Shown piece after piece: positions 1-6,217 of a stretch of 6,717 nucleotides of DNA. Both the position numbers and the translations under genes were made by a program. Origin of the DNA: DAOTUB01 sp034437455 (GTDB lineage: Bacteria > Chloroflexota > Anaerolineae > B4-G1); assembly GCA_034437455.1 (NCBI GenBank), contig DAOTUB010000265.1:1-6717 (forward strand). Reading direction: 5' to 3'. Numbering within the stretch: the first letter of the stretch is position 1; the number at the start of each line of letters is the position of its first letter. The notes under the pieces are model-generated. The model made no database searches. It had not been told where the DNA came from and was given only the letters and a program-made list of their open reading frames with translations.

Positions 1-54
1 GTAGCCGCGCTTTCCATAGCGCGCAGGCCCGCGAGGTATGGAAACCTCGGCTAC
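1..54. repeat. REP doublet (REPIN/BIME-like) double-hairpin palindrome
   Basis: Imperfect palindrome centred between 27 and 28, with GTAGC at 1-5 pairing GCTAC at 50-54. Each half folds by itself: stem 6-11/18-23 with loop TTCCAT, and stem 32-37/44-49 with loop ATGGAA. The two loops are complementary. Five palindrome positions mismatch. Four of them are compensatory inside the hairpins: pair 8-21 is C-G where its counterpart 47-34 is T-A, and pair 10-19 is C-G where 45-36 is C-G in the opposite sense, so both stems stay perfectly paired. GTAG at the 5' end of an inverted pair of hairpins is the classic REP doublet layout, mobilised in Proteobacteria by REP-associated Y1 (HUH) transposases. 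No such transposase is in the window. The element starts at base 1, so flanking material may lie outside. Confidence 0.8.
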
Positions 55-143
55 ATAGCCCCGTTTTATTGAAAAGATACAGTCTGGAGAAAAAAGAAAC
101 CTGTCCCCCAGAGTTCTGAATTATACCCCCTGAGCTTCCTGGC

Positions 144-171
144 TTGACACTCTCCCCGCTCGTGCTATGAT
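144..171 (+). promoter_or_regulatory. Sigma-70-type promoter with extended -10
   Basis: A perfect TTGACA (-35) lies at 144-149 and TATGAT (-10) at 166-171, separated by 16 bp. The -10 is preceded by TGC (163-165), giving an extended -10 motif. Transcription would start near 178, about 30 bp before the GTG start at 209. It is the only strong promoter seen upstream of the plus-strand gene string, so it probably serves the whole run. No operator-like dyad overlaps it. Confidence 0.7.
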
Positions 172-208
172 AGGGGGGTGTTTGAAAACTGAGGGCGGGA
201 GGTGGAGC

Positions 209-559
209 GTGAGCGATCCAGAGGTCCAGGACTACCGGTTCGGCGAGATGACGGTGGATGGAGAGCGGCACTCGAAGGATCTGATCTTGCTGCCGGATCG
301 GGTGATAGCGAATTGGTGGCGAGAGCAAGGACACCGATTGGATGATCGAGATTTGCAGGAGGTACTCGACGCTGCCCCCGAGGTACTGGTGGTGGGTACC
401 GGCGCTCATGGAAGGATGGATGTACCGGAAAAGACCTGCCGGGCGATCGAGGAAGCGAACATTGAACTGCGAATCGCTCAGACAGGAGATGCCTGGCAGA
501 TCTATAATGACTTGCAAGAGCAGCGGCGGACAGCCGGTGCATTCCATCTGACGTGCTGA
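209..559 (+). CDS. Mth938-like domain protein (DUF498 family)
   Basis: 116-residue soluble protein covering essentially one whole Mth938-like domain. Family signatures visible in order are YRFGEMTVDG near the N-terminus, DLILLPDRV, WWREQGHRL, a Gly-rich VVGTGAHGRMDV turn, TGDAWQIYNDL, and the C-terminal HLTC. The fold is known from archaeal MTH938 and the human relatives NDUFAF3 and AAMDC. No enzymatic activity is established for bacterial members, so the function remains unknown. The GTG at 209 is chosen because GGAGGT at 198-203 sits 5 bp upstream. The in-frame ATG at 167 lies inside the promoter -10 box, upstream of the expected transcript start, and would add 14 residues unlike the family. 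It is the first gene of the apparent operon, ending 12 bp before the glycosidase start. The family call is confident; any functional link to the downstream genes is not. Confidence 0.88.
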   Translation: MSDPEVQDYRFGEMTVDGERHSKDLILLPDRVIANWWREQGHRLDDRDLQEVLDAAPEVLVVGTGAHGRMDVPEKTCRAIEEANIELRIAQTGDAWQIYNDLQEQRRTAGAFHLTC

Positions 560-571
560 CCGAGGGATGAG

Positions 572-2497
572 ATGAAAACAGTCTGGAATCGCTTGGCCCC
601 GATCGCCTTATTGCTGACAATCATCCTCCCCAATCTCGGTCCGCCTCCAACGGCTATCGCGGGAGGCATCCCCGACTATCGCTTTGGCGTCGTCGAGTCC
701 TATGCCAACCCCGCCGCCGCCTCTGCCCTGGGCGCAGGCTGGACCCGCGTCACCTTCGAGTGGAACCGCATCCAGACGAACAGCCCCGACGAGTGGAACG
801 TCACCCCTATATCTGACCCGATGCTGGATAACGAGCTGGCGCAAGGCCGCCAGGTCGTCGGGCTGCTGATCACCACGCCCGGCTGGGCCACCGATACCGA
901 GATCGGCCCCGGCGTCCCCAAGGGGCTGTACCTTCCCACCGACGATCCCAACAACCTCTGGGCCAACTTTGTGCGCGCCATGGTCTCCCGCTACGTGGGC
1001 CGCATCGACCACTGGACGATCTGGAACGAGCCCGAGATCCCCCCCGGTTCGCCGGACATGACCTGGGGCAGCTCCATTGAAGACTTTATTCAGCTATTGC
1101 GCGTCGCTTACTCCGTCGCCAACGAGGTCAATCCCAACGCCGTCATTCATTTGCCCGCCGTGACCCACTGGCACAACGAGCACTGGTTCGGCAAGTTCCT
1201 CGAGACGCTCGTCGCCACCCCCGGCGCTGCGGCCAACGGGTATTATTTCGACGTGGCCACGCTCCATCTCTACCACGATCCGGAAAACATCTATGATATC
1301 ATGACTCACTATTACGGCATGCTGCGTGGCCGGGGCATCTACAAGCCGTTCTGGATTGCAGAGACCAACGCCTACCTCTCGAGCATCTCGGAGGACGAGC
1401 AGGCCGCCTTTATCATCAAGGCGTTTAGCCTGGAGATCGCCGCCGGCGCAGAGCGCATCGCCGTCTACAAACTGGCCGACACGGCAACCGATCAGGGTGC
1501 CGATCCCGAACCGTTCGGGTTGGTGCGGATGGATGGCAGCCGTCGTTCCGCTTTCACCGCCTACCAGGTCGCGACGAACTATTTTGCCGGTTTCCGGAGC
1601 GGTAGCTGGGATCGCCGAGACGACATCTCGGTCGTGACGATCGACCAGGGGGCGCGGACGACGACCGTCCTCTGGACGCGCACGGCTGAACCCCAGACCG
1701 CCATGATCGCGGCGAGAAAGACACAAGCGTTGCTGGTGGACATGTTCGGCGCGGCCTACCACGTCTATCCTGAACGCGGGTATTACTACGTGGATCTGCC
1801 CGGTGCCAATTGCACTCAGGGTTGCCAGATGGGTGGCGCACCGATGATCTTGGTCGAGGAAGCGCCCTTGAATGCCAACACCGCCCGTCCGTTCCCTTCG
1901 CCGACCCCGCCCGACCCAGATGCAACGCCCACTCCCACGCCCACTTCGACCCCTACCGAAACTCCCACGCCAACCGTCACACCGACGCCAACTCCTACTG
2001 CGAGTCCTACGCCCACCGCCACGCCAACCCCAACGCCGACGTCCACACCAACGGTCACGCCGACCCCGACGGCGACCCCTACCGCCACGCTCGTCCCGAT
2101 CCAGATGTCCAGCATTCCATCCGGCCGTCCTGGGTTCCTCGTCGGTGTGCTGGCCATCGCGCTGGGCGGCACTGCTCTCGCTGTAGAGTGGGGAACTCGA
2201 CGCCCGCCAACGCCAGCGCCCCGGCGCGTCCGTCCCCGGTTGCTCCCACAATTGGATTGGCGCAGACCGATTCGACAACTGGGCCAGGCAGCGACGGATG
2301 TACGGGCACGCTGGTTGGTGCTGAGATATGCGAGAGGCTTTGTATACCTGGTGGTCCTGGTGATGGGGATAACGCTCGTCGCGCGAGAATCTCTTTCGTC
2401 GGTGACCGTCTCGCGCGCCAATTCCCACTCTTTCACGCCCACTGCCACCGCCACGGTTACTGCGACGCCGCAGGTCGGCGCCCAAGATTCCCCGTGA
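572..2497 (+). CDS. Secreted, membrane-anchored clan GH-A glycoside-hydrolase-like protein with Pro-Thr linker
   Basis: 641-residue protein. Residues 1-31 look like a signal peptide (basic start, hydrophobic run APIALLLTIILP, small residues TAIAGG). Residues 33-330 resemble a clan GH-A TIM barrel of the GH39/GH5-like type. IWNEPEI places E153 as probable acid/base after strand 4, and FWIAETN places E264 as probable nucleophile. A beta-rich part follows (about 330-430) with Cys414 and Cys418. Residues 451-506 are an almost unbroken Pro-Thr tract, a surface spacer. Then come a membrane helix (about 521-540), a basic Pro/Arg loop (about 541-585), a second helix (about 589-605) and a short Thr-rich tail. 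The barrel is therefore probably displayed outside the cell. The substrate cannot be read from sequence. The start ATG at 572 follows GAGG at 562-565. It could be a catalytically altered relative, but both glutamates are present. Confidence 0.85.
   Translation: MKTVWNRLAPIALLLTIILPNLGPPPTAIAGGIPDYRFGVVESYANPAAASALGAGWTRVTFEWNRIQTNSPDEWNVTPISDPMLDNELAQGRQVVGLLITTPGWATDTEIGPGVPKGLYLPTDDPNNLWANFVRAMVSRYVGRIDHWTIWNEPEIPPGSPDMTWGSSIEDFIQLLRVAYSVANEVNPNAVIHLPAVTHWHNEHWFGKFLETLVATPGAAANGYYFDVATLHLYHDPENIYDIMTHYYGMLRGRGIYKPFWIAETNAYLSSISEDEQAAFIIKAFSLEIAAGAERIAVYKLADTATDQGADPEPFGLVRMDGSRRSAFTAYQVATNYFAGFRSGSWDRRDDISVVTIDQGARTTTVLWTRTAEPQTAMIAARKTQALLVDMFGAAYHVYPERGYYYVDLPGANCTQGCQMGGAPMILVEEAPLNANTARPFPSPTPPDPDATPTPTPTSTPTETPTPTVTPTPTPTASPTPTATPTPTPTSTPTVTPTPTATPTATLVPIQMSSIPSGRPGFLVGVLAIALGGTALAVEWGTRRPPTPAPRRVRPRLLPQLDWRRPIRQLGQAATDVRARWLVLRYARGFVYLVVLVMGITLVARESLSSVTVSRANSHSFTPTATATVTATPQVGAQDSP
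1922..2089 (+). repeat. Degenerate Pro-Thr codon repeat in the glycosidase linker
   Basis: About 168 bp of near-alternating Pro (CCN) and Thr (ACN) codons with occasional Ser, Ala, Val and Glu, encoding residues 451-506. Codon third positions vary, so the peptide repeat is conserved better than the DNA repeat. It forms an extended, possibly O-glycosylated spacer between the catalytic module and the membrane helix. The 6-bp periodicity also keeps the antisense frames open here, producing spurious Val-Gly repeat frames on the minus strand. Confidence 0.85.
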
Positions 2498-2510
2498 GCG
2501 CCATTCGATG

Positions 2511-2516
2511 AGGAGA
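2511..2516 (+). promoter_or_regulatory. Ribosome binding site deciding the S9 peptidase start
   Basis: AGGAGA lies 6 bp before ATG 2523 and just after the alternative in-frame ATG 2508. It therefore favours the shorter protein, because nothing SD-like precedes 2508 at proper spacing. Confidence 0.7.
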
Positions 2517-2522
2517 AAGCAG

Positions 2523-4454
2523 ATGACCGAACCAAAGACGGCGCCTTACGGCTCCTGGAAATCGCCAGTTACTTCGGATTTGATCGTCGCCGACATGGTC
2601 ATGCTTGGGCAGACCGCACTGGACGGCGAGAACGTCCATTGGACCGAGGTGCGGCCCATCGAGGGCGGTCGGTACGTCATCGTGCGGCGCGCGCCAGATG
2701 GGCGGACGACGGACATCACGCCTCCGCCCTTTAACGCTCGGACGCAGGTGCACGAGTATGGCGGGGGCGCTTACCTCATCGCCGACGGCACGGTCTATTT
2801 TTCGAACTGGGACGATCAGCGGCTCTATCGCCAGGATCCCGGCGAATCCCCGCGCCCGATCACGCCCGACGTCGCCTGGCGCTACGCCGACGCCGTCCTG
2901 GATCGCCGCCACGACCGGCTCATCTGCGTGCGCGAGGACCATACTGATCCCGAACATGAAGCGACCAATGCACTGGTCAGCGTCGATCTCGAAGGCGACG
3001 GGAAAGTGCGAGTGCTCGTCTCTGGCAACGACTTTTACGCCGCGCCGCGCCTCAGCCCCGATGGCTCTCGCCTGGCCTGGCTCACCTGGAATCATCCGAA
3101 CATGCCCTGGAACGGGACGGAACTGTGGGTCGGCGAAATCGAGGCGGACGGCTCCGTGGTCCGCGCTCAACTCGTCACGGGCGGTGAGAACGAATCGATC
3201 TTTCAGCCGGAATGGTCGCCCGATGGCGTGCTGACCTTTGTCTCTGACCGGACGGGATGGTGGAACCTGTATCGCTGGCGCGATGGGCGCGTCGAACCGC
3301 TCGTCGAGATGGAGGCCGAGTTCGGAGCGCCCCAGTGGGTTTTCGGGATGTCCCTCTATGCGTACGAGTCGGCCGAGCGCATCATCTGCGCCTATACTCA
3401 GCATGGAGACTGGCACCTGGCGAGCCTCGACGTGGCATCGCGCAAGCTCACGCCCATCGAAACCCCCTATTCGGATATCGCCCAGCTCCGAGCGTCGCCG
3501 GGCCGTGTCCTGTTCCTGGGAGGTTCTCCGACTGAACCGGAATCGGTCGTTCAACTTGATCTCGCCACGGGACAGTTCGAGATGCTGCGCCGCTCAAGCG
3601 CGACTGTGATTGAACCAGGCTATCTTTCAATTCCCCAGACAATCGAGTTTCCTACAGAGAACGGGTTGACTTCTCATGCTTTCTTCTACCCACCGACGAA
3701 CCGCGATTACGTCGCCCCGGACGGCGAGCGCCCCCCGCTCATCGTCATCAGTCACGGCGGACCCACAGGGGCGACCTCCAGCCGGCTCACTCTGACGGTC
3801 CAGTATTGGACCAGCCGTGGCTTTGCCGTCCTCGACGTGAACTATGGCGGGAGCGCGGGCTATGGCCGGTCGTATCGCCAGCGGCTCGAGGGCCAGTGGG
3901 GTGTCGTGGACGTGGACGACTGCGTCAACGGCGCGCGCTACCTCGTCGAGCGCAGCGAGGTGGACGGCGACCGGCTGATCATTCGCGGCGGGAGCGCCGG
4001 CGGTTACACGACGCTCTGCGCCCTCACCTTCCGCGATGCGTTCAAGGCCGGCGCGAGCCATTATGGAATCAGCGACCTGGAGGTGTTTGTCGAGGATACC
4101 CACAAGTTCGAGTCGCGCTACCTGGACCGGCTGATCGGCCCCTATCCCGAGCGCAAGGATCTCTACCGGGAGCGCTCGGCGATCCGTTTTACCGACCAAC
4201 TCTCGTGCCCGGTGATCTTTTTCCAGGGGCTTGAGGACAAGGTCGTCCCCCCCAACCAGGCCGAGTTGATGGTCGAGGCGCTGCGGGCGAAGGGATTGCC
4301 CGTCGCCTATGTCCCGTTCGAGGGTGAGCAGCACGGCTTTCGCCGCGCCGAGAACATCAAGCGATCCTTCGATGGCGAGCTTTATTTCTACTCGCGGGTG
4401 TTTGGCTTTGAACTGGCAGAGCCGGTGGAGCCGGTGCTGATCGAGAATTTGTAG
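2523..4454 (+). CDS. S9 family serine peptidase (prolyl oligopeptidase / acylaminoacyl-peptidase type)
   Basis: 643-residue cytoplasmic peptidase with no signal peptide. The N-terminal part (about 1-380) has propeller-type blades such as RLSPDGSRLAWLTW and PEWSPDGVLTFVSDR. It would form the beta-propeller that restricts access to small peptides. The C-terminal alpha/beta-hydrolase part carries HGGP at 411-414 (oxyanion region), the NYGGSAGYG turn, the nucleophile elbow GGSAGGY with Ser491, GLEDKVVPP with Asp572, and GEQHGF with His604. The triad is therefore complete, and the length is usual for the S9C-like group. Family members cleave short peptides or release N-acylated amino acids; the exact specificity is not visible. 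ATG at 2523 is preferred because AGGAGA (2511-2516) is well spaced before it. The in-frame ATG at 2508 would put that ribosome site inside the gene and adds only MRRKQ. It starts 25 bp after the glycosidase stop, so it is likely co-transcribed. Confidence 0.93.
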   Translation: MTEPKTAPYGSWKSPVTSDLIVADMVMLGQTALDGENVHWTEVRPIEGGRYVIVRRAPDGRTTDITPPPFNARTQVHEYGGGAYLIADGTVYFSNWDDQRLYRQDPGESPRPITPDVAWRYADAVLDRRHDRLICVREDHTDPEHEATNALVSVDLEGDGKVRVLVSGNDFYAAPRLSPDGSRLAWLTWNHPNMPWNGTELWVGEIEADGSVVRAQLVTGGENESIFQPEWSPDGVLTFVSDRTGWWNLYRWRDGRVEPLVEMEAEFGAPQWVFGMSLYAYESAERIICAYTQHGDWHLASLDVASRKLTPIETPYSDIAQLRASPGRVLFLGGSPTEPESVVQLDLATGQFEMLRRSSATVIEPGYLSIPQTIEFPTENGLTSHAFFYPPTNRDYVAPDGERPPLIVISHGGPTGATSSRLTLTVQYWTSRGFAVLDVNYGGSAGYGRSYRQRLEGQWGVVDVDDCVNGARYLVERSEVDGDRLIIRGGSAGGYTTLCALTFRDAFKAGASHYGISDLEVFVEDTHKFESRYLDRLIGPYPERKDLYRERSAIRFTDQLSCPVIFFQGLEDKVVPPNQAELMVEALRAKGLPVAYVPFEGEQHGFRRAENIKRSFDGELYFYSRVFGFELAEPVEPVLIENL

Positions 4455-4472
4455 GGCGACGGCTTTCGATCT

Positions 4473-4946
4473 ATGCAATCAGAAACAATTTGTCAGATTG
4501 TCCGGTTACGTCACGACAATGCCCACCTGCTTGAAGAACTCGACACACTTCATCGGGCCTTTTTCCAGGGTTCCAGCGTGCCGCCAGAGCAATTTATGGA
4601 TTTCGTCGCCAAGCGATTGGGGGATGAGACAATGCTGTTGATCCTTGGTCTGGTCGAGAACACCCCTATCGGTTATGGTCTGGCCTTTGACGTCGCCGAG
4701 CATCCTTTTATGCCGGAATGGCAACGGTCGGGATACATCACTCAGTTGTACGTGGATCCCGAACATCGTCGGCAAGGCATCGGTCGAGAATTGGTTAAAT
4801 TTATGTTTGACTGGTTGGCTTCCAGGGGCGTCGCAAATGTACTGCTCAACGTTGTAGCAGGCGAATCAACGGCGGATCAGTTCTGGCGGGCGCAGGGCTT
4901 TACACCTCGTCGGACTCGGATGGGGAGAGTGGTGTCATGCGCGTAG
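4473..4946 (+). CDS. GNAT family N-acetyltransferase
   Basis: 157-residue single-domain acetyltransferase of usual GNAT length. The acetyl-CoA signature is clear: strand 4 YITQLYVDPEHRR leads into R99-R-Q-G-I-G104 (the R/Q-x-x-G-x-G/A pyrophosphate loop), then the helix ELVKFMFDWLASRG. The C-terminal motif B region has VLLNVVAGESTADQFWRAQGF, typical of strand 5 and the helix that packs on CoA. The acceptor could be a small amine, amino acid or protein N-terminus; the sequence does not decide. The ATG at 4473 has only a weak purine stretch upstream (GGGCGACGG), 18 bp after the peptidase stop. Translation may therefore rely partly on coupling. The 3' end overlaps the next start by 10 bp (ATG 4937, stop 4944-4946), which supports operon membership. 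Confidence 0.9.
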   Translation: MQSETICQIVRLRHDNAHLLEELDTLHRAFFQGSSVPPEQFMDFVAKRLGDETMLLILGLVENTPIGYGLAFDVAEHPFMPEWQRSGYITQLYVDPEHRRQGIGRELVKFMFDWLASRGVANVLLNVVAGESTADQFWRAQGFTPRRTRMGRVVSCA

Positions 4947-5322
4947 CTTTGGTGAACACGAACCGCATACAACCCCCGATAGCGCCCATTGGCCTGGAAT
5001 ACGTGGCCGAGGCGCTGAACGGAGCCGGGCACGGCGTCGAGATACTCGACCTGTGTTGGGCAAATGACGTAGATGGCGCCATCGCCAGTTTTTTCGATGG
5101 AGCCCGCTTTGATCTGCTCGGCGTCACGCTGCGCAACACGGACGATTCCGCCTTTACGAGCCGCGAGTCGTTCATCGGCCCGCTCGCCGCTGTGGTGAGC
5201 ACGCTCCGCAAGCAGACGGACGGCCTGATCGTGCTCGGCGGCGTGGGGTTCTCCATCATGCCCGCTGGTGCTGGAGCTTTGCGAGGCTGACGTCGGGGTG
5301 TGGGGAGATGGAGAGTTTACCT
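4937..5322 (+). pseudogene. 5' remnant of a B12-binding radical-SAM protein gene (frameshifted, truncated)
   Basis: The first 108 residues match the cobalamin-binding N-terminal domain found ahead of many radical-SAM enzymes: strand 1 MRVALVNTNR, then PPIAPIGLEYVAEAL, GHGVEILDLC, FDLLGVTLRNTDD and IVLGGVGFSIMP. After MP (5258-5263) the reading frame drifts and stops at 5288-5290. In the frame beginning at 5265 the family continues as LVLELCEADVGVWGDGEFTF, so a net 2-bp loss or 1-bp gain occurred near 5264. Homology ends about 5322, where antisense transposase sequence begins. The SAM-binding Cys motif and the rest (usually several hundred more residues) are missing, so no enzyme can be made. 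The start overlaps the GNAT gene by 10 bp, with purine-rich GGGGAGAG just upstream. It was once probably the last gene of the operon. The original substrate is unknown. Confidence 0.8.
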
Positions 5323-5926
5323 TCAGGTACGGAGTGAAGACGGCAGCATACTGGCTTTGATCCGCTTCGCTCAGCATCCGATGGATGCGCTGCAACACCT
5401 CGACCAGCAATTGCAATCTCGTCATCTCCCGGATATTGCTGGCGATCTGCGTGCTATCCATCCTGAGCCGGTTCGTCTTCAATTCGTAGGCCTAGATTTG
5501 CTCGTCCGCGATGTGCTCCAGAGCCTGGGCGTACAGGTTCTCGCCTGTCTCCTGCATATGCCGCGCTACCCGTCGCCGAAAGTTGTACATCGTGCGCAAC
5601 TCGAAATGATCTTCTCCCAGGTTCCGAATCCCAAGTGCATAGCGCACCTGGAGGTCGAAACAGAAGTGATGGTACATCTCTTCGTCACTCCAACCGAACG
5701 CCGACTTGAGCCAATCCAGGCCTGTCAGTATGTTGATGGGAATGTTCGGTCGCGAGGGTTCATCCGAGTAGAGCACGGCGAACGGTTCCTCGTCGATGCG
5801 CACGAAAACATCGCGATAGAATGTCCCTGCCCAAGATTCTTCCAACTGCATGCGCAGCTTTTCAGGCAGCGCGTTGAGGTCGCTGAACAGCGGCTTCTGA
5901 AGATGTCGTGTGTTTTCTCGATACAT
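5320..5926 (-). pseudogene. 3'-truncated transposase, IS1182/DUF772-like, with in-frame stop
   Basis: Reading leftward from ATG 5926 (GGAG six bases upstream), about 202 codons of a DDE transposase N-terminal half are present. Visible blocks are PLFSDLNALPEKLRMQLEES, ILTGLDWLKSAFGWSDEEMY, DLQVRYALGI, FELRTMYNFRRRV, then RMDSTQIASNIREMTRLQLL (DST probably holds the first catalytic Asp) and QYAAVFTPYLK. A TAG at 5492-5494 interrupts one continuous frame (ADEQI-stop-AYELKT). A C-to-T change in a Gln CAG codon is the simplest cause. Homology ends at PYLK (about 5321), where antisense of the B12/radical-SAM remnant begins. The remaining catalytic domain and right terminus are absent, so the element cannot move by itself. 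The family label is from recognition of sequence blocks and is moderately sure; that it is a broken transposase is very likely. Confidence 0.8.
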
Positions 5927-5957
5927 GGGCTACTCCAGTCTCATCGGGGTTTGCCCC

Positions 5958-5986
5958 ATCATACTATATGTGCATGAAATTGAGAA
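5958..5986 (-). promoter_or_regulatory. Candidate transposase promoter
   Basis: On the minus strand TTCTCA (complement of 5981-5986) and TATGAT (complement of 5958-5963) are 17 bp apart, upstream of the transposase ATG at 5926. The -10 matches 5 of 6 consensus bases and the -35 matches 4 of 6. A GGGG-CAAA-CCCC mini-hairpin (5946-5957) falls at or just after the expected start point and could shape the 5' end of the transcript. Confidence 0.4.
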
Positions 5987-6003
5987 GTGTGCCCCTTTTT
6001 TCA

Positions 6004-6208
6004 GGCGAGTCTTGTACTGTTTGACAAAACGACTCACTGAAGTGTCGTCCTTCCGCTCTCCTGGCAAGATCGTAGCATTGATGTTAGTTATCGTTCGATT
6101 CCCTTCACGTGTCACCAAGCCAACTACATAGGTCTGGAAATGGTATCGTTGTGGTTTACTCAGAATCTCATCGTAGCTGGACAGATACTCAGCCAAAGGA
6201 GTTAAGTT
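6004..6208 (-). pseudogene. N-terminal fragment of a second transposase (IS701-like DDE family)
   Basis: The minus-strand frame reads YNLTPLAEYLSSYDEIL from 6208, then KPQRYHFQTYVVGLVTREGNRTITNIN and DDTSVSRFVKQ. This pattern of a structured N-terminus, PQ-x-x-HFQTY-x-x-GL and SVSRF is typical of the N-terminal domain of IS701-like DDE transposases. No ATG opens the frame: TTG at 6194-6196 is the first usual start codon, and an in-frame TGA lies at 6212-6214 inside the target-site duplication. Family resemblance fades after SRFVKQ (about 6017). The frame then runs without homology into the left end of the IS1182-like element and stops near 5930. Only about 65 residues of a normally 350-450 residue protein remain. 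Probably the other element inserted into this one, and a later deletion removed the rest. Family call moderate; fragment status confident. Confidence 0.6.
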
Positions 6209-6217
6209 ATATCAGCA
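6209..6217. repeat. Left 9-bp target-site duplication of the MITE
   Basis: ATATCAGCA directly abuts the left terminal inverted repeat. An identical copy abuts the right end at 6328-6336, marking a transposition event. Confidence 0.85.

Noticed and set aside
1..54. Cloverleaf-like fold considered as a tRNA or small structured RNA
   Set aside because: No anticodon arm, T-loop or acceptor features; symmetry about the centre and GTAG at both 5' ends fit a REP doublet.
1922..2089. Short-period repeat considered as a CRISPR or intergenic satellite
   Set aside because: It is in-frame Pro-Thr coding sequence with variable third positions and no spacer structure.
1094..2485. Long open frame on the minus strand opposite the glycosidase
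   Set aside because: Arg/Gly-rich low-complexity translation with no domain. It is open because of high GC and the Pro-Thr codon repeat on the other strand, where a clear protein is encoded.
2508..2510. ATG 2508 as start of the S9 peptidase
   Set aside because: The good ribosome site AGGAGA lies downstream of it and correctly spaced for ATG 2523.
2457..3554. Long minus-strand frame opposite the S9 peptidase
   Set aside because: It is the antisense of a gene with a complete catalytic triad and propeller motifs. No recognisable domain and no ribosome site.
3627..4478. Minus-strand frame opposite the peptidase catalytic domain
   Set aside because: Mirror of conserved codons on the plus strand; composition is typical of antisense of high-GC genes.
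4877..5320. Minus-strand frame continuing from the transposase through the B12-binding remnant
   Set aside because: Beyond about 5320 it is simply the antisense of the B12/radical-SAM remnant; transposase resemblance stops at the junction.
5300..5977. 225-codon plus-strand frame across the transposase region
   Set aside because: The opposite strand carries unmistakable transposase blocks. The plus-strand translation has no coherent domain, and antisense frames of this IS type are often open.
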